From positions 310,001 to 374,000 of the forward strand of contig CANOQG010000002.1 of NCBI GenBank assembly GCA_947568835.1: 64,000 bases of DNA. Direction: 5' to 3'. This document shows positions 19,586-31,097 of the stretch, piece after piece. The DNA is from Protonemura montana (taxonomy: Eukaryota; Arthropoda; Insecta; Plecoptera; Nemouridae). A program made the translations under genes and the position numbers. Position 1 is the stretch's first letter, and every line of letters starts with the position of its first letter. The notes beneath the pieces are model-generated. The model was not told where the DNA came from. It did no database searches and saw nothing but the letters and a program-made list of their open reading frames with translations.

Positions 19586-19989
19586 GCATATTTTGTGTTC
19601 AATTGTGTTTCTTTAATGAGTTTTCAGATAAATTTAGTAGTGATTTAACGCGTAATTAATTAGTTAACCTCTTAAGACACATTATTATGATCACTGACCA
19701 CAATAATTTGACTTCTGGCTTCATTCATTTACAGCGTGTAGCATCGACAGCTTCTTATGGCACGTAATTTAAATCGTCGCGCGTGGTGTTCAAGTTTGAA
19801 TTTGCGTGACGTCATTTTACGTAGCGGGTTGTTGGTTACCGCTTTTTGATCGGCATCCACGCTCGGCAATTAGTCACACTCCCAAAGCTCGCCAACCGCC
19901 ATTTGCTAAAGCAGTTAGTCTAGCATGAGAGTGCGGATTACCTACACGGCGAAACACTCTTGTGGGGAAGAATTTCGTCGCTATTCAAG
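19586..19989 (+). promoter_or_regulatory. RepHel copy 2 promoter/leader with putative exon 1
   Basis: Same organisation as in copy 1, with CRE palindrome TGACGTCA at 19807-19814 and exon end CAAG|GTAATC at 19989/19990. Homology to the copy 1 leader begins at TGCATATTTTGTGTTC; everything upstream differs, marking the left limit of the segment common to the RepHel gene copies. Confidence 0.5.
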
Positions 19990-20488
19990 GTAATCTTATT
20001 TCAGATTTAATTTGCATGTCACAATATCCAGTAATAGTCAACCACTGATATCATCAAGTGATTCAATTATTTATAGTGATTTTATAGCGTTTAGCTTCTT
20101 AATTATTAAAATTATCGTTCATCATCAAGACTGGAAAGCATACATTTTGCCCGTCTTGTGGATATTTCCATGACGTCATTTTTACGTAACATGATGCAAT
20201 CGCTCGACGCGATTCTCATCCCCCTCCCCAATCCTCCCATGCCCACCGTTCCAACAATTAGAAGTGTGTTCAACATGGCGTCCAAGCTCGCATTCGAAGC
20301 AAATTAGCATATATTTTCTTTGTAAAGAAACTGAAGTGATTGTTGTGCATATTAAAGCATACATTTAGCCTGGCATGATATTTGCGTGAGGTCATTTTTA
20401 TTGAACATGGCGGTCGGTTCGTGCTCAGCCATTCCCGCGTCAGCTCGGCTACGCTAGGCATTACTAAAGCCTCGCTTTCTTTACACAG
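19990..20488 (+). other. Putative 5'-UTR intron of RepHel copy 2
   Basis: GTAATC donor at 19990 and TTTCTTTACACAG acceptor ending at 20488, next to the ATG. A second TGACGTCA is at 20171-20178. The out-of-frame ATG at 20407 would be removed by splicing. Confidence 0.55.
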
Positions 20489-23400
20489 ATGCCACCTAAG
20501 AAGCGTGTAAATCTGACGTCTCGGAAGGGCGGGAAAGGTGCAACGGCAAGAGCGGAGAGCGCGGCGGCGAGGAAAAGGGCTGCTGCTGACGAGAGAGCGA
20601 GGACGAGAGAGACGGCCGAGCACGCCGACCATCAGGCGACTGCAAGCCCGTCGACGTCGACGCTCGACGAGCAGCGTCCTTTTCTTTCCGCTGTTCTTAG
20701 AGAAGCCCCGGTGAGTGTCTTAAAGCATGATTCATTATTAGAACAGGCCGCCCCCGCTTCTCTTCCAGCTTTTTATGATCAACCCTCTACAAGCCGCTAT
20801 ATGCATTCCTTTTCCGACAATTTGCCGTCTATACTCCCATCCCTTGACCAGACTCAGATCCTGGAAAATTCAGTTGGCCAGCTCCAAGAGGATAAGAACG
20901 TGCAAGTAGCAGCAAACGAACGGAGTGCCCGACTAGCGGAAAAAGCTAGAAATGCTCGCCAGCGCAGAAAGGCTGAGGATGAGGCCCAGCGTCTTCTGCG
21001 TCTGGCTCAGGTTGCCGAGTCGAAGCGTCGACGACTAGACGAAGCTTCTGAGGGACGACGCCTACAGCTTCATGCTAAAAAGGCCGAGTCTGAGCGCCTC
21101 CGCTTGGCAAAATGTACGGAAGAACAGCGCCTTCAGCGACTAGCCCTTAAGGCAGAGTCAAAGCGTTGCCGCTTGAGTGACGAAGCTGACGAACAGCGCC
21201 TTCAGCGACTAGCCCTTATGGCAGAGTCAAAGCGTCGCCGCTTGAGTAACGAAGCTGACGAACAGCGCCTCCAGCGACTAGCCCTTATGGCAGAGTTCAA
21301 GCGTCGCCGCTTGAGCGACGAAGCTGAGGAACAGCGCCTTCAGCGATTAAGCCAGAAGGCAGTTCAAACGCAGTGTGAAAGGCAGCATGAGACTACAGAG
21401 GCGCGCGAGAGCCGATTAGTCGCCGCGCGGGAGCGATCTCAGCAGCGTCGAAATATAGAGACCAGGGATAAGCTCGCGGCGTTCGAAGTGGAAGTCTCTC
21501 AGCGCGCTGAGGAGGAGGCGTCTCAACGCGCCCAAGAGGCTGAACTAGAGCAAAGCCAGCGAGTCGCGGTCGAGGCTATTGACGTGGCAGACGATCAGTT
21601 CGAACCTGATCTTGCTCCAGTGAACCTTCATCCTTTCCACTTGGAGGCTGCACGGCAAGACGTCGCTGACGTCGCCCTTTTTCACTGCGGCAGAATGGAC
21701 GAAGTATGCAGGGTGTGCGGCGCTCTGTACTTCGCAGGAGAGCGTCCTTCTGACAAAATTTACAAACTCTGTTGTCACTCGGGCAACGTAATCCTCGAGC
21801 CTCTCCTCGCGTATCCCGATTTAATGCATGCGTTGCTGACCGGAGATCATTGCGAGTCTAAGAACTTCCGCAAAAACATCCGGTCGTACAACAGTTCGCT
21901 CTCCTTCGCTTCAGTCGGAGTTAAGACGGACATCCCCCAGGGCCGTGGCACATACTGTTTTCGTGTCCATGGCAACATCCAGCATAGGATCGGCCATATG
22001 GGGCAGGCGGTGCAGAAGCCCCTCTATTCGCACCTGTACTTTCTTGACGCGGAACAAGCGAAGACGCATCGAATGGACAGGCGCCAGAATGCTAATCTGC
22101 TACCCAACCTGCTTCATGAGCTGGACGCGCTGGTTCGCGAAATAAATCCTTTTGCCCAAGGGCTTAAAACGTTAGGTCAGGTGGAGGCCGACGACAGGAT
22201 CCGTGCAGCTGCCGAGGGGCGACCCGAGGTCATGGCCGAACTGCGTTTCGTGGATGACCGACGGCGGCTGTACGAAAATCCTACGGCCCACGAGGTGGCC
22301 GTTGTTTATCAGAGCGTTGACGGTGGCATGCCTCCTCTAGGACGTGATATTCGTATCCATACTCGTGGCGGATTTATTGAGCAGCTGTCTGTCCTGTCGC
22401 CCAACACGGATCCGCTCAGCTACGTGCTGTTGTTCCCACGTGGAGAACCCGGCTGGCAACGAGGTATGCCGCACACCAGGCAATCTAAGCACAGCGTCGT
22501 CACTCTAATGGAGTTTTATAGCCATCGACTCCACGAGCGTGTCGGCGCCTTCCATCCAGTGCTGCACGCCGGCAAGCTGACGCAGCAGTTTATGGTAGAC
22601 GCCTATATCAAGGTTGAGGGCAATCGCCTTGAGTTCGTCATCAGGAACCAGAAAACGCTGCGCGCCGAACTCTACAGTGGGCTCATGGACCACTTGGCGA
22701 ACCGTGCTGAGCGGCAGGGCTGCAATGTCGGGAAGATGGTGATTCTGCCTTCCAGTTTCATCGGAAGCCCCAGGCATTGCCAGCAACTATATCAAGACGC
22801 TATGAGTATCGTCACCAAGTTTGGAAAACCCGATCTTTTCCTTACTATGACGTGTAATCCGAAGTGGCCTGAGATTCAGACGAGCCTAGCGGCGTACGAA
22901 AGGGCAGAAGACCGACCCGATCTCACCGCGCGAGTATTCCAACTTAAACTCAAGGAGCTCATGTCTGATCTCACCAAGAGGCACGTGCTGGGCGTTCCCA
23001 TGGCTCACTTCCACGTGATCGAGTTCCAAAAACGTGGACTCCCTCACGCTCACATCCTGGTAATCCTTCGCGACGAGGACAAGATCCGCACTCCCGAGGA
23101 GGTAGACGCACTTATCTGTGCCGAGTTGCCCGATCCGGTGACCGAGGAGAGACTGCACAAGGTCATCGTGTCGTCGATGATCCACGGCCCGTGCGGCGCT
23201 CGGAACATGTCCTCTGTGTGCATGGAGGACGGAAAGTGTAAGAAGAAGTTCCCCAAGTCGTTCACAGATGTGACTGTGGTCAACGAGGGGGGTTTCACCG
23301 TCTATCGCCGTCGAGAGAGCGGGCAGACGCATACCATCTCAGGAAGAGTGGTCGACAACCGAGACGTAGTGCCTTACAACAAGTACTTAAGCTCCAAGTT

Positions 23401-25963
23401 TGACTGCCACCTGAACATCGAGCACTGTGGATCCGCGAAGACGGTCAAGTACCTGTGCAAGTACGTGTACAAAGGTCACGACTGTGCCAGGGTCCAGCTC
23501 CGCGTCTCTGTCCCCGCGGAGGGCGATCATGAGCCACGTCCAGCGCACGGTGCCCAGCAAGAGTTGGTGTGGGACGAGGTCTCACAGTTCATCGACTCTC
23601 GCTACGTGAGTCCCCAAGAGGCTGCGTGGAGAATTTTCGGATTTGAAATGCACGAAAAGTCGCACACTATCATCCGTTTGGCGATCCACCTCGAGGGTGA
23701 CCACATGGTCACGTTCCGTCCAGGAGACGAGGAAGCCGCAGCAGAACGCGGCAGGGCTGCGCTGACTACGCTGACGGCATGGTTTGCGCTGAATAGTAGC
23801 AACCCGGCGGCACGGCAGTACAAGTACATCGACATCCCGTACCACTTCCGTTTCGAGGGCAAAGCGTGGAAGCCACGAAAGCGAGGTGCCGGCTCCATCA
23901 TCAGCCGAATGTACTCCGTGACGCCCCGGCAGATCGAGCGATACCATCTTCGTCTCCTTTTGCTACACGTCGCCGGCGCCACCTCATTCGAGGACGTGCG
24001 CACGTTCCAGGGTAGGGTTTACGCTACCTTCAAGGAAGCTGCCATCGCACGCAACCTGCTAATGGACGACGACGAGTGGCAGAAATGTCTGCAGGAGGCG
24101 GTTGCTATAAAGATGCCAAACGAACTTCGTCAGCTGTTTGCTATCATTTGCGCGTTCTGTCAGCCTCTTGACCCGCTGTCTCTATGGGAGCGTTTCAAGG
24201 GCGATTTCTGCGAAGATTTCGCCCGAGAACACGACCCCATCGAGGCAGAACAGTTGGCCCTGAATTCCATCCAGTCCGTCCTTGCCCTACACCGCCTGAC
24301 CAACGCCGAAATCGGTTTGCCGGCGCCTCGAGTGCCAGTCATCGTTGCTGTCGACGAGCAGTTCGACCAGACCGCCGAAAGGGAAGAGGCCGAGGAGAAC
24401 TTGGTGAAGCTCAACGGCAGGCAGCGCGTGGCATTCGACGCGGTGATGGCAGCAATCGACGACCCGAACGCCGAGCAGAGGTGCTTCTACCTGGACGGCC
24501 CGGGCGGCAGCGGGAAGACCTTCCTATACAACACCCTCATCAGCACGCTGCGAGCCCGAGGCGAGCGAGCCGTGGCCGTCGCGTGGACGGGCATTGCGGC
24601 GACGTTACTGAAGGGAGGGAGGACCTGCCACTCGCGATTTCGATTGCCTGTTCCGATTGTGGAAAACAGCACGTCTGGCGTGAAGCCCAACTCCGCCGAG
24701 GGCGCTTCGCTGAGGGCGGCCAAGGTCATCATCTTGGATGAAGGACCCATGGCGCCTCTGCTGGCCCTGAACGTGATCGAGCGGACGCTAAGAGACGTGA
24801 CCAACGATGAGCGTCCGTTCGGCGGAAAGGTGATCGTTATCGGCGGGGATTTTAGGCAGTGCCTCCCAGTCGTTCGAAATGGCAACCGAACGACCATTGT
24901 CGAGCAATGCATTAAGCGTGGCGCGCTTTGGTCGTTGTTCCGCACCCTCGAGCTGCGCGCGAACATGCGCGCCAACCCAGGCGAAGTAGAGTTCGTCGAG
25001 TGGCTCTTGCGTGTCGGAAACGGCGAGATTTTGAATGACTGCCACCTCCCGGATGACACCATCGCATTACCTGTCCAATGCGTCGTGGACTGCGTCATTG
25101 ACGCCGTCTTCGGCACGAGCATTAGTGCTGCCGAGATGGCCGTGATGCAAGACCATGCCATCCTCTGCCCGAAGAACGTGGAGTCTTTGAACATCAATGA
25201 CAACGTTCTTGAGCGCCTCGAAGGTGACGTGTTCGAATACTGCAGCGCCGACACTGTCGATGTCAGTGAAGGCGAAGATGGCGACGTTTTGGCTACCGAT
25301 TATCCCGTAGAATATCTAAATTCATTAACGCCATCCGGGATGCCACCGCACAAGCTTCGTCTGAAAGTTCATGCAATCGTGATGCTCATGAGGAACGTCG
25401 ACGTGAGAGCCGGCCTATGCAATGGGACTCGACTCAGCGTTGTTGCACTCCACGAGCACGTGATCGACTGCAGGATCATCGGAGGGCGCTGTGCGGGACG
25501 ACGCACTTTCCTATGTAGAGTCAACCTAACTCCCTCGGACATTGGCATGCCCTTTACGATGACAAGGCGCCAGTTTCCGATCCGTCTGGCATTCGCCATG
25601 ACCATCAATAAAGCCCAGGGTCAATCTTTAAAGAGGGTGGGAATTCATTTAGAAAAACCAGTATTCGGAAACGGTCAGCTATACGTGGCGCTTTCTCGGG
25701 CTCGCTCTTTGGACTTGATCTTCGTGGCAGTCGCCGGTAACGAGGCGCAGGGCAAGTTGATCGTCTCGAGCAACACCACCTTCACCAAGAACATCGTGTA
25801 CCAGGAGGTGCTCGAGATTCATGCGCCGGACCACCAGGCAGCGGATCCTTCCTCGCGTAGTGGCTATCAAGAGGCTGACCAGCAGGCCCTTGAGCAGTCG
25901 CTTAGTCAACTCGCTGTATCGGATGCGGATGAAGAAGTTCCAATGGACGCCTCCTCCTCCTAA
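20489..25963 (+). CDS. Helitron Rep/helicase (RepHel) copy 2, 1824 aa
   Basis: Same architecture as copy 1 but with three instead of seven 23-aa repeats, so later motifs sit 92 residues earlier: HUH His853/His855, Tyr988/Tyr992, Walker A at 1337-1344, LDEGPM around 1417, GGDFRQ around 1452, YVALSRAR around 1732. By eye I find about 18 amino-acid differences from copy 1 in the ~320 non-repeat N-terminal residues and about 4 in the following ~1390. It differs from copies 1, 3 and 4 at two C-terminal sites, GNGQ for GHGQ and LDLIF for LDSIF, close to helicase motif VI; whether this affects activity is unknown. The reading frame is intact. Confidence 0.95.
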   Translation: MPPKKRVNLTSRKGGKGATARAESAAARKRAAADERARTRETAEHADHQATASPSTSTLDEQRPFLSAVLREAPVSVLKHDSLLEQAAPASLPAFYDQPSTSRYMHSFSDNLPSILPSLDQTQILENSVGQLQEDKNVQVAANERSARLAEKARNARQRRKAEDEAQRLLRLAQVAESKRRRLDEASEGRRLQLHAKKAESERLRLAKCTEEQRLQRLALKAESKRCRLSDEADEQRLQRLALMAESKRRRLSNEADEQRLQRLALMAEFKRRRLSDEAEEQRLQRLSQKAVQTQCERQHETTEARESRLVAARERSQQRRNIETRDKLAAFEVEVSQRAEEEASQRAQEAELEQSQRVAVEAIDVADDQFEPDLAPVNLHPFHLEAARQDVADVALFHCGRMDEVCRVCGALYFAGERPSDKIYKLCCHSGNVILEPLLAYPDLMHALLTGDHCESKNFRKNIRSYNSSLSFASVGVKTDIPQGRGTYCFRVHGNIQHRIGHMGQAVQKPLYSHLYFLDAEQAKTHRMDRRQNANLLPNLLHELDALVREINPFAQGLKTLGQVEADDRIRAAAEGRPEVMAELRFVDDRRRLYENPTAHEVAVVYQSVDGGMPPLGRDIRIHTRGGFIEQLSVLSPNTDPLSYVLLFPRGEPGWQRGMPHTRQSKHSVVTLMEFYSHRLHERVGAFHPVLHAGKLTQQFMVDAYIKVEGNRLEFVIRNQKTLRAELYSGLMDHLANRAERQGCNVGKMVILPSSFIGSPRHCQQLYQDAMSIVTKFGKPDLFLTMTCNPKWPEIQTSLAAYERAEDRPDLTARVFQLKLKELMSDLTKRHVLGVPMAHFHVIEFQKRGLPHAHILVILRDEDKIRTPEEVDALICAELPDPVTEERLHKVIVSSMIHGPCGARNMSSVCMEDGKCKKKFPKSFTDVTVVNEGGFTVYRRRESGQTHTISGRVVDNRDVVPYNKYLSSKFDCHLNIEHCGSAKTVKYLCKYVYKGHDCARVQLRVSVPAEGDHEPRPAHGAQQELVWDEVSQFIDSRYVSPQEAAWRIFGFEMHEKSHTIIRLAIHLEGDHMVTFRPGDEEAAAERGRAALTTLTAWFALNSSNPAARQYKYIDIPYHFRFEGKAWKPRKRGAGSIISRMYSVTPRQIERYHLRLLLLHVAGATSFEDVRTFQGRVYATFKEAAIARNLLMDDDEWQKCLQEAVAIKMPNELRQLFAIICAFCQPLDPLSLWERFKGDFCEDFAREHDPIEAEQLALNSIQSVLALHRLTNAEIGLPAPRVPVIVAVDEQFDQTAEREEAEENLVKLNGRQRVAFDAVMAAIDDPNAEQRCFYLDGPGGSGKTFLYNTLISTLRARGERAVAVAWTGIAATLLKGGRTCHSRFRLPVPIVENSTSGVKPNSAEGASLRAAKVIILDEGPMAPLLALNVIERTLRDVTNDERPFGGKVIVIGGDFRQCLPVVRNGNRTTIVEQCIKRGALWSLFRTLELRANMRANPGEVEFVEWLLRVGNGEILNDCHLPDDTIALPVQCVVDCVIDAVFGTSISAAEMAVMQDHAILCPKNVESLNINDNVLERLEGDVFEYCSADTVDVSEGEDGDVLATDYPVEYLNSLTPSGMPPHKLRLKVHAIVMLMRNVDVRAGLCNGTRLSVVALHEHVIDCRIIGGRCAGRRTFLCRVNLTPSDIGMPFTMTRRQFPIRLAFAMTINKAQGQSLKRVGIHLEKPVFGNGQLYVALSRARSLDLIFVAVAGNEAQGKLIVSSNTTFTKNIVYQEVLEIHAPDHQAADPSSRSGYQEADQQALEQSLSQLAVSDADEEVPMDASSS
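21125..21331 (+). repeat. 69-bp coding tandem repeat, 3 units
   Basis: Three 69-bp units in phase with the reading frame, at the place where copy 1 has seven. Boundaries were placed on the QRLQRLAL start of each unit. Confidence 0.95.
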
Positions 25964-26272
25964 ATCCTATCATTGTACTATCCCTAACATTTGCAATAGC
26001 GGTAACATTTCCTAGATAAATTTAAATTCAGTAAGGCTAGGTAGGGCAGACCAGGAACCGTGACTAGCACGGCAGGTAGCAACCCAATTCCCATATATTT
26101 CACCATGCTGACACGCTTTTCTGCTGCAGGTATAAAGCACCGGACGCCGCATAGCCCTTTAACTTCACGACCATTGCGCTCGCATGTGGACACTCTAACG
26201 GAACTGCTCCTCCCAGAGCTAGACAATTATGCATGTACATTAATTGATAGATTATATTGTACATACATTTAG
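25964..26272 (+). other. RepHel copy 2 immediate 3' flank
   Basis: Near-identical to 13726-14034, including the CCGTG/CACGG inverted repeat. No gene called. Confidence 0.4.
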
Positions 26273-26748
26273 TAAAGTAGTTACTTCTAACTAATAGTAT
26301 TAGAAATGCAGCCTGCTGTTTTCCATCTGCATGTCATGCATGTTCCAAAAAAAAAAAAAATAATAATAAAAAAACATATCGTAGATTTAGTAAAGTAGTT
26401 ACTAAGTAGTAAGTAGTAGTAGTTGGTAAGCAAGTAGTTTATAGTTATGCAACCTGCTGTTTTCTATCTGCATGTCATGCATGTTCAAAAAAACAAAAAA
26501 ACAAAAAAAAAATCATAGATTTAGTAAAGTAGTTACTTAGTAGTAAGTAGTAGTAGTTGGTAAGTAAGTAGTTAATAGTTATGCAACCTGCTGTTTTCCA
26601 TCTGCATGTCATGCGTGTTCAAAAAATAAAAAAAAAACAAAAAAAAAATCATAGATTTAGTAAAGTAGTTACTAAGTAGTAAGTAGTAGTAGTTGGTTAG
26701 TAAGTAGTTAATAGTTATGCAACCTACTGTTTTCTATCTGCATGTTTG
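26273..26748 (+). repeat. ~136-bp tandem repeat 3' of RepHel copy 2
   Basis: Same A-tract-containing repeat as at 14035-14508, with small indels in the A-tracts. Confidence 0.85.
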
Positions 26749-27028
26749 CAATTTTTTTAAGGTCACAATCTTACTTTCGTGTCGGTCTTTTTACTGCATG
26801 TTTCTCTTTTCTTGATTCCATCTTGGAATGTCAAACCAACTAACCACCAAGCATGATAGCATTGCATCAGTCTAAAAACTGAACAATGCATCCCACCTAT
26901 CCGACACAGTTGATCCTTGCATGAATCCTTGCATGTCCGCACATCAGAGATTCCTGTTGCTTGCAACGGGCTGCACAATCTTTGATAGTGTAAGGCAGAG
27001 GCGATGTAGTGTGCGACGATCGCCATGC

Positions 27029-27055
27029 TGCCGGGGCGGGATGGGGGCCCCGGCA
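27029..27055 (+). other. GC-rich hairpin 3' of RepHel copy 2
   Basis: Stem TGCCGGGGC / GCCCCGGCA with a 9-base loop, identical to the copy 1 hairpin and ~855 bp before CTAG. Confidence 0.75.
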
Positions 27056-27885
27056 TAACAATTATTTTTAAAATTCTCTCAATTAACAGCTTGAATACAT
27101 TTAGAAACTTTTTATTTCTCCAAGAATGGTGCCTCTCTCTTGCCGTCTTTTTTATTTTGTTTTAGACCCCCTCCCCCTGCCAATCGTAGAGAAGGAACTT
27201 CTTCATGGCACCATTGCGGAGATTACTTCCAATTACGAATGAACAGTGGCGCTACTGCGACATGGCAGGTCTGCATTGACTGTTGCTTTCAAATGGTCAA
27301 AGTTTTCAACGCAAATCGTCGTAACCATGTGAATATTTCTTATATTTGTAAGAATGATCATAATATTGGCAAATAAAAATTACAATAATTAATAGGTACA
27401 TTTTTTTTTGTTTAATCTTCAAAAAAAAAACCTTCGTCACTGAAACCAAACCAGAAATATTTGTAATGATTCCTTTCCGTCCAAAAAGCACACCAAATGG
27501 TTGTGTCCCCAAAAGTTATGCTCCTGGTAGGCATCAACGTTGAAGGTACTGGCGGAAATCAGGTATAGTATGGTATATCAAGTCGTAAGGGCATAATACT
27601 TTGTTTTCTTGACATTTTCTCAGTACTTTATTTTGTTGTCCCATAAAAGTTTCTTAAATGTATACGTAGAGGCTACATTAAGTGTAAAGTCTCAGTTCGG
27701 TCCCAGGGCTTAGGGACTAGATTTTGGCCTAGGCCCATATATTTTTGTCATGACTTATCCTATCGGCACATGCCCTATGGGCATAGGGTACTAGAAAAAT
27801 AGTAGTGAGCTATTTGTCATTGTTAATCAAAGTTCAAAGACAATACTAATATACTAAAATAAAACCACTAGGGATAAGAACAACA
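27056..27885 (+). other. Conserved 3' region of RepHel module M4
   Basis: Counterpart of 14816-15650. The C-tract near 27168 is shorter than in M3, so the short ORF after it reads from a different upstream frame, which argues against a translated product. The palindromic block lies at about 27640-27790. Confidence 0.5.
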
Positions 27886-27913
27886 GGTGCCGTTAGGCAT
27901 CGGGTACTGCTAG
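27886..27913 (+). other. Helitron 3' terminus of RepHel module M4
   Basis: GGTGCC, GTTA, GGCATC hairpin, eight bases, CTAG at 27910-27913, followed at once by TTAACC of A5. Confidence 0.85.
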
Positions 27914-28667
27914 TTAACCTTATATAAAAGCCTTAAATTGCGATGTTCAACTTTTTAGTTTGTGGGTATATGGCTGGCTGGCTGGCTGGGTGGCTGGGAT
28001 GTAACCGGCCGCTCTACTGGTTATGGAAATTGTGAAATGAGACTCAAAAAGTACGAAAATGGTTTAGAATTTTTCAGAATTAACTTTTACATTGGCATGC
28101 GACATTTTCACAGCGATTAAAAATCGTTTTCATGGTGAAAAGTTGCTAAATATGACGGCAAGATATCTCAGAGCCATGCGATGCAGCTCGATTTTTATAA
28201 TTCTTTTAATACTCAACTTTTTCTAGCCTCGAGCTCCCCGGTGGTTTTTCATGCAATTGTATTAAAGTTGTTGATGTAATTGAGCAAAAACACATTCAAT
28301 TGCGATCGTTTAACGTGAAAAAGAATTAATTTTGCTAATAAACTGACAGCTTTGATCAATTGTTTGCTTTTTTGACACCACGGCAAGGTGTACGAAATCG
28401 TGAATGTATCTTTTCGGCAGTGCATTCAGGAAATTCAAACGTCAAATTTAAACGTCAAAGTCAACGTCAATGTCAAATTCTTTTCAAAATCTCCAAAACT
28501 GAACGGAAAACGTGTGAAATTGGCTTCTTCTGTTCAAATACAGTTTTACATCCCGCTACGTCTTTTTCACGATGATATAAAGGTGTTTTAGTAAAGTAAA
28601 GTATCAAAAATATTGTTGGTGTTCGGCTATCAAGATACAAAAGAGTCACTTGATTCAACTCGACATT
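27914..28667 (+). repeat. Unit A, copy A5
   Basis: Full-length unit A with TATATAAAAG near the start, a GGCT run (about 27970-27995) and the ACGTCAA cluster near 28440-28475. Confidence 0.8.
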
Positions 28668-30232
28668 GTATGGTATTGTATATGATTGTATTATACTGCA
28701 TGGTGTTGTATGGTATTTTATTGTTATGTATGGTATTCTATGGTATTCTATGGTATTGGATGTTATTGGATGGTTTTGAATATTATTGTTTGATATTGTA
28801 TGGTATTGAATGAAATTGTATGGCATTCTATAGTATACGACAGTATTCTATGGAATTCTATGGTATTCTATGGTATTCTATGGTATTCTATGGTATTCTA
28901 TGGTATTCTATAGTATTCAATTGTATTCTATGGTATTCTATGGTATTCTATTGTATTCTATGGTATTCTATGGAGTTCTATGGTATTCTATGGTAATCTA
29001 TGGTATTCTATGGTATTCAATGGTATTCTATGGTATTCTATGGTATTCTATGGTATTCTATGGTTCTCTTTTGACTATTATAAACTTTGGTATGCTTTGG
29101 TATTCTATTGTATTCTATGATATTGTATGGCATTTTTTTGGTATCTTTTGGCAGTGTTTGGTGTTGTATGTAATTGTATGGTATTCTCTGGGATTTTATG
29201 GAATTTTATGGTAATCCATAGTGTTGTATGGAATTTTATGGTATTCTACGGAATTCAATAGTATTTTATGGTGTTCTATGGTATTCTATGGTGTTGTATG
29301 GAATAGTATGGTATTATATAGTATTTTATGGGTTTCTATGGTATTGTATGGTAATGTATGATGTTGTTTGATATTGTATGTTATTGTTTAATATTGTATG
29401 GTATTGTATGGTAATGTATGATATTTTCTGGGTTTCTATGGTATTGTATGGTATTCTATAGTATTCTTTATTTTTCTATGGTATTCTATGGTATTCTATT
29501 GGTTTCTATGGTATTGTATGGTGTTTATGATATTCGATGGTATTCTATGGTGTTGTATTGAATTGAATGGTATTCTATGGTGTTGTATGGAACTTTATGG
29601 TATTCTATGGTATTTTATGAGTTTCTTTTGTAGTGTATGGTAATGTTTGGTATTGTATGGTATTGTATGGTATTGTATGGTATTGTATGGTATTGTATGG
29701 TATTGTATGGTATTGTATGGCTTTTTATGGTATTCTATGGGTTTCTTTGGTATTGTATGGTTCTCTATGGTATTGTATGGTATTATTTAATATTTCATGG
29801 AAGTGTATGGTATTTTCTGGTATTTTATGGCATTCTATGGTATTCTATGAGTTTTTTTGGTATTGTATGGTATTATTTCATATTATTTAAGTGCGTTTGG
29901 TATTGAATGGTTTTGTGTGGTATTCTATGATATTGTATGGTAATGTAAAGTATTTAATGGGTTTCAATGGTATTTTTTAGTATTCAATTGTTTTGTATGG
30001 AAATATATGGTATGCTATGGTATTGTATAGTTTTGTTTGTTATTGTTTGCTTTTCTTTATTATTTTTGGTATTCTATGATGTTGTAGGGAATTTTATGGT
30101 ATTCTAAGGTATTGAATGGTATTCTATGGTATTTTATGCGTTTCTTTGGGTTTCTATAGTATTATATGGAATTTTATGGTGTTGTTAGGAATTGAATTGT
30201 ATTCGATGGTATTGTATGGTATTGCATGGTTC
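28668..30232 (+). repeat. 10-bp satellite array, TATGGTATTC
   Basis: About 1.56 kb. Units near 28855-29060 are almost perfect. From 29100 on TATGGTATTG and decayed units dominate, including a perfect TATGGTATTG run near 29650-29720. Confidence 0.95.
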
Positions 30233-30355
30233 ATTTGAACGTGGTCCTTTTTAGAAGCTTTGGATAGGGCATCAAAGAAAACTCGACAAACGTTTTAACT
30301 AAAATGGCCACACCCTCAACATCAACTGCAGCCGTTAGGCAGCGGGTACTGCTAG

Positions 30356-31097
30356 TTAACCTTATATAAAAGCTTTAAAATGCAATGTTCAACTTTTTAG
30401 TTTGTGGGTATATGGCTGGGTGGATGGGATGAAACCGGCTGCTCTACTGTCTATGGAAATTGCGAAATGCGACTCAATACGTACGGAAATGGGCTAGAAT
30501 TTTTCAGAATGAACTTTTACATTGGCAAGCGAGATTTTCACAGCGATTTAAAATCGTTTTCATGGTGAAAAGTTGCTAAATATGACGGCAAGATATCTCA
30601 GAGCCAGGCGATGCAGCTCGATTTTAAAACTCTTTTAATACTCAAGTTTGTCTAGCCTCGAGCTTTGCGGTGATTTTTCATGCATTCGTAATAAAGTTGA
30701 TGATGTAATTGAGCGAAAACACATTCAATTGCGATCGTTTTACGTGAAAAAGAATTAATTTTGCAAATAAACTGACAGCTTTGATCAATTGTTTGCTATT
30801 TTGACACCACGGCAAGGTGTACGAAATCGTGAATGTATCTCTTCGGCAGTGCATTCAGGAAATTCAAACGTCAAATTTAAACGTCAAAGTGAACGTCAAT
30901 GTCAAATTTAATTTCAAAATATCCAAAACTGAACGGAAAACGTGTGAAATTGGCTTCTATTGTTCAAATACAGTTTTATATCCCGCTACGTCTTTTTCAC
31001 GATGATTTAAAAGTGTTTTAGTATAGTAAAGTATCAAAAATATTGTTGGTGTTCGGCTATCAAGATACAAAAGAGTCACATGATTGATCTCGACATT
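30356..31097 (+). repeat. Unit A, copy A6
   Basis: Full-length unit A very close to A1, sharing its lead-in GTCACATGATTGATCTCGAC before the satellite. Confidence 0.8.

Larger units (their letters stand above)
15679..27913 (+). mobile_element. Module M4: autonomous Helitron with RepHel copy 2
   Basis: A complete 12,235 bp module: unit A (15679-16197), unit C variant (16198-16994), AGCAT satellite (16995-18108), spacer, 41-bp satellite (18201-19290), spacer, leader and intron (19586-20488), RepHel CDS, 3' repeats, GC hairpin, conserved 3' region, CTAG (27910-27913). It is the inverted counterpart of M10 in every segment. Both borders are exact CTAG-TTAACC junctions. Confidence 0.75.
27914..30355 (+). 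mobile_element. Module M5: non-autonomous Helitron, unit A + 10-bp satellite
   Basis: The shortest complete module (2442 bp): unit A (27914-28667), satellite (28668-30232), a divergent tail (30233-30325) and CTAG at 30352-30355. The tail differs from the other satellite modules (it includes GAAGCTTTGG and CTCGACAAACG), and in the terminus GGTGCC is replaced by GCAGCC, which weakens the hairpin. Confidence 0.65.
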
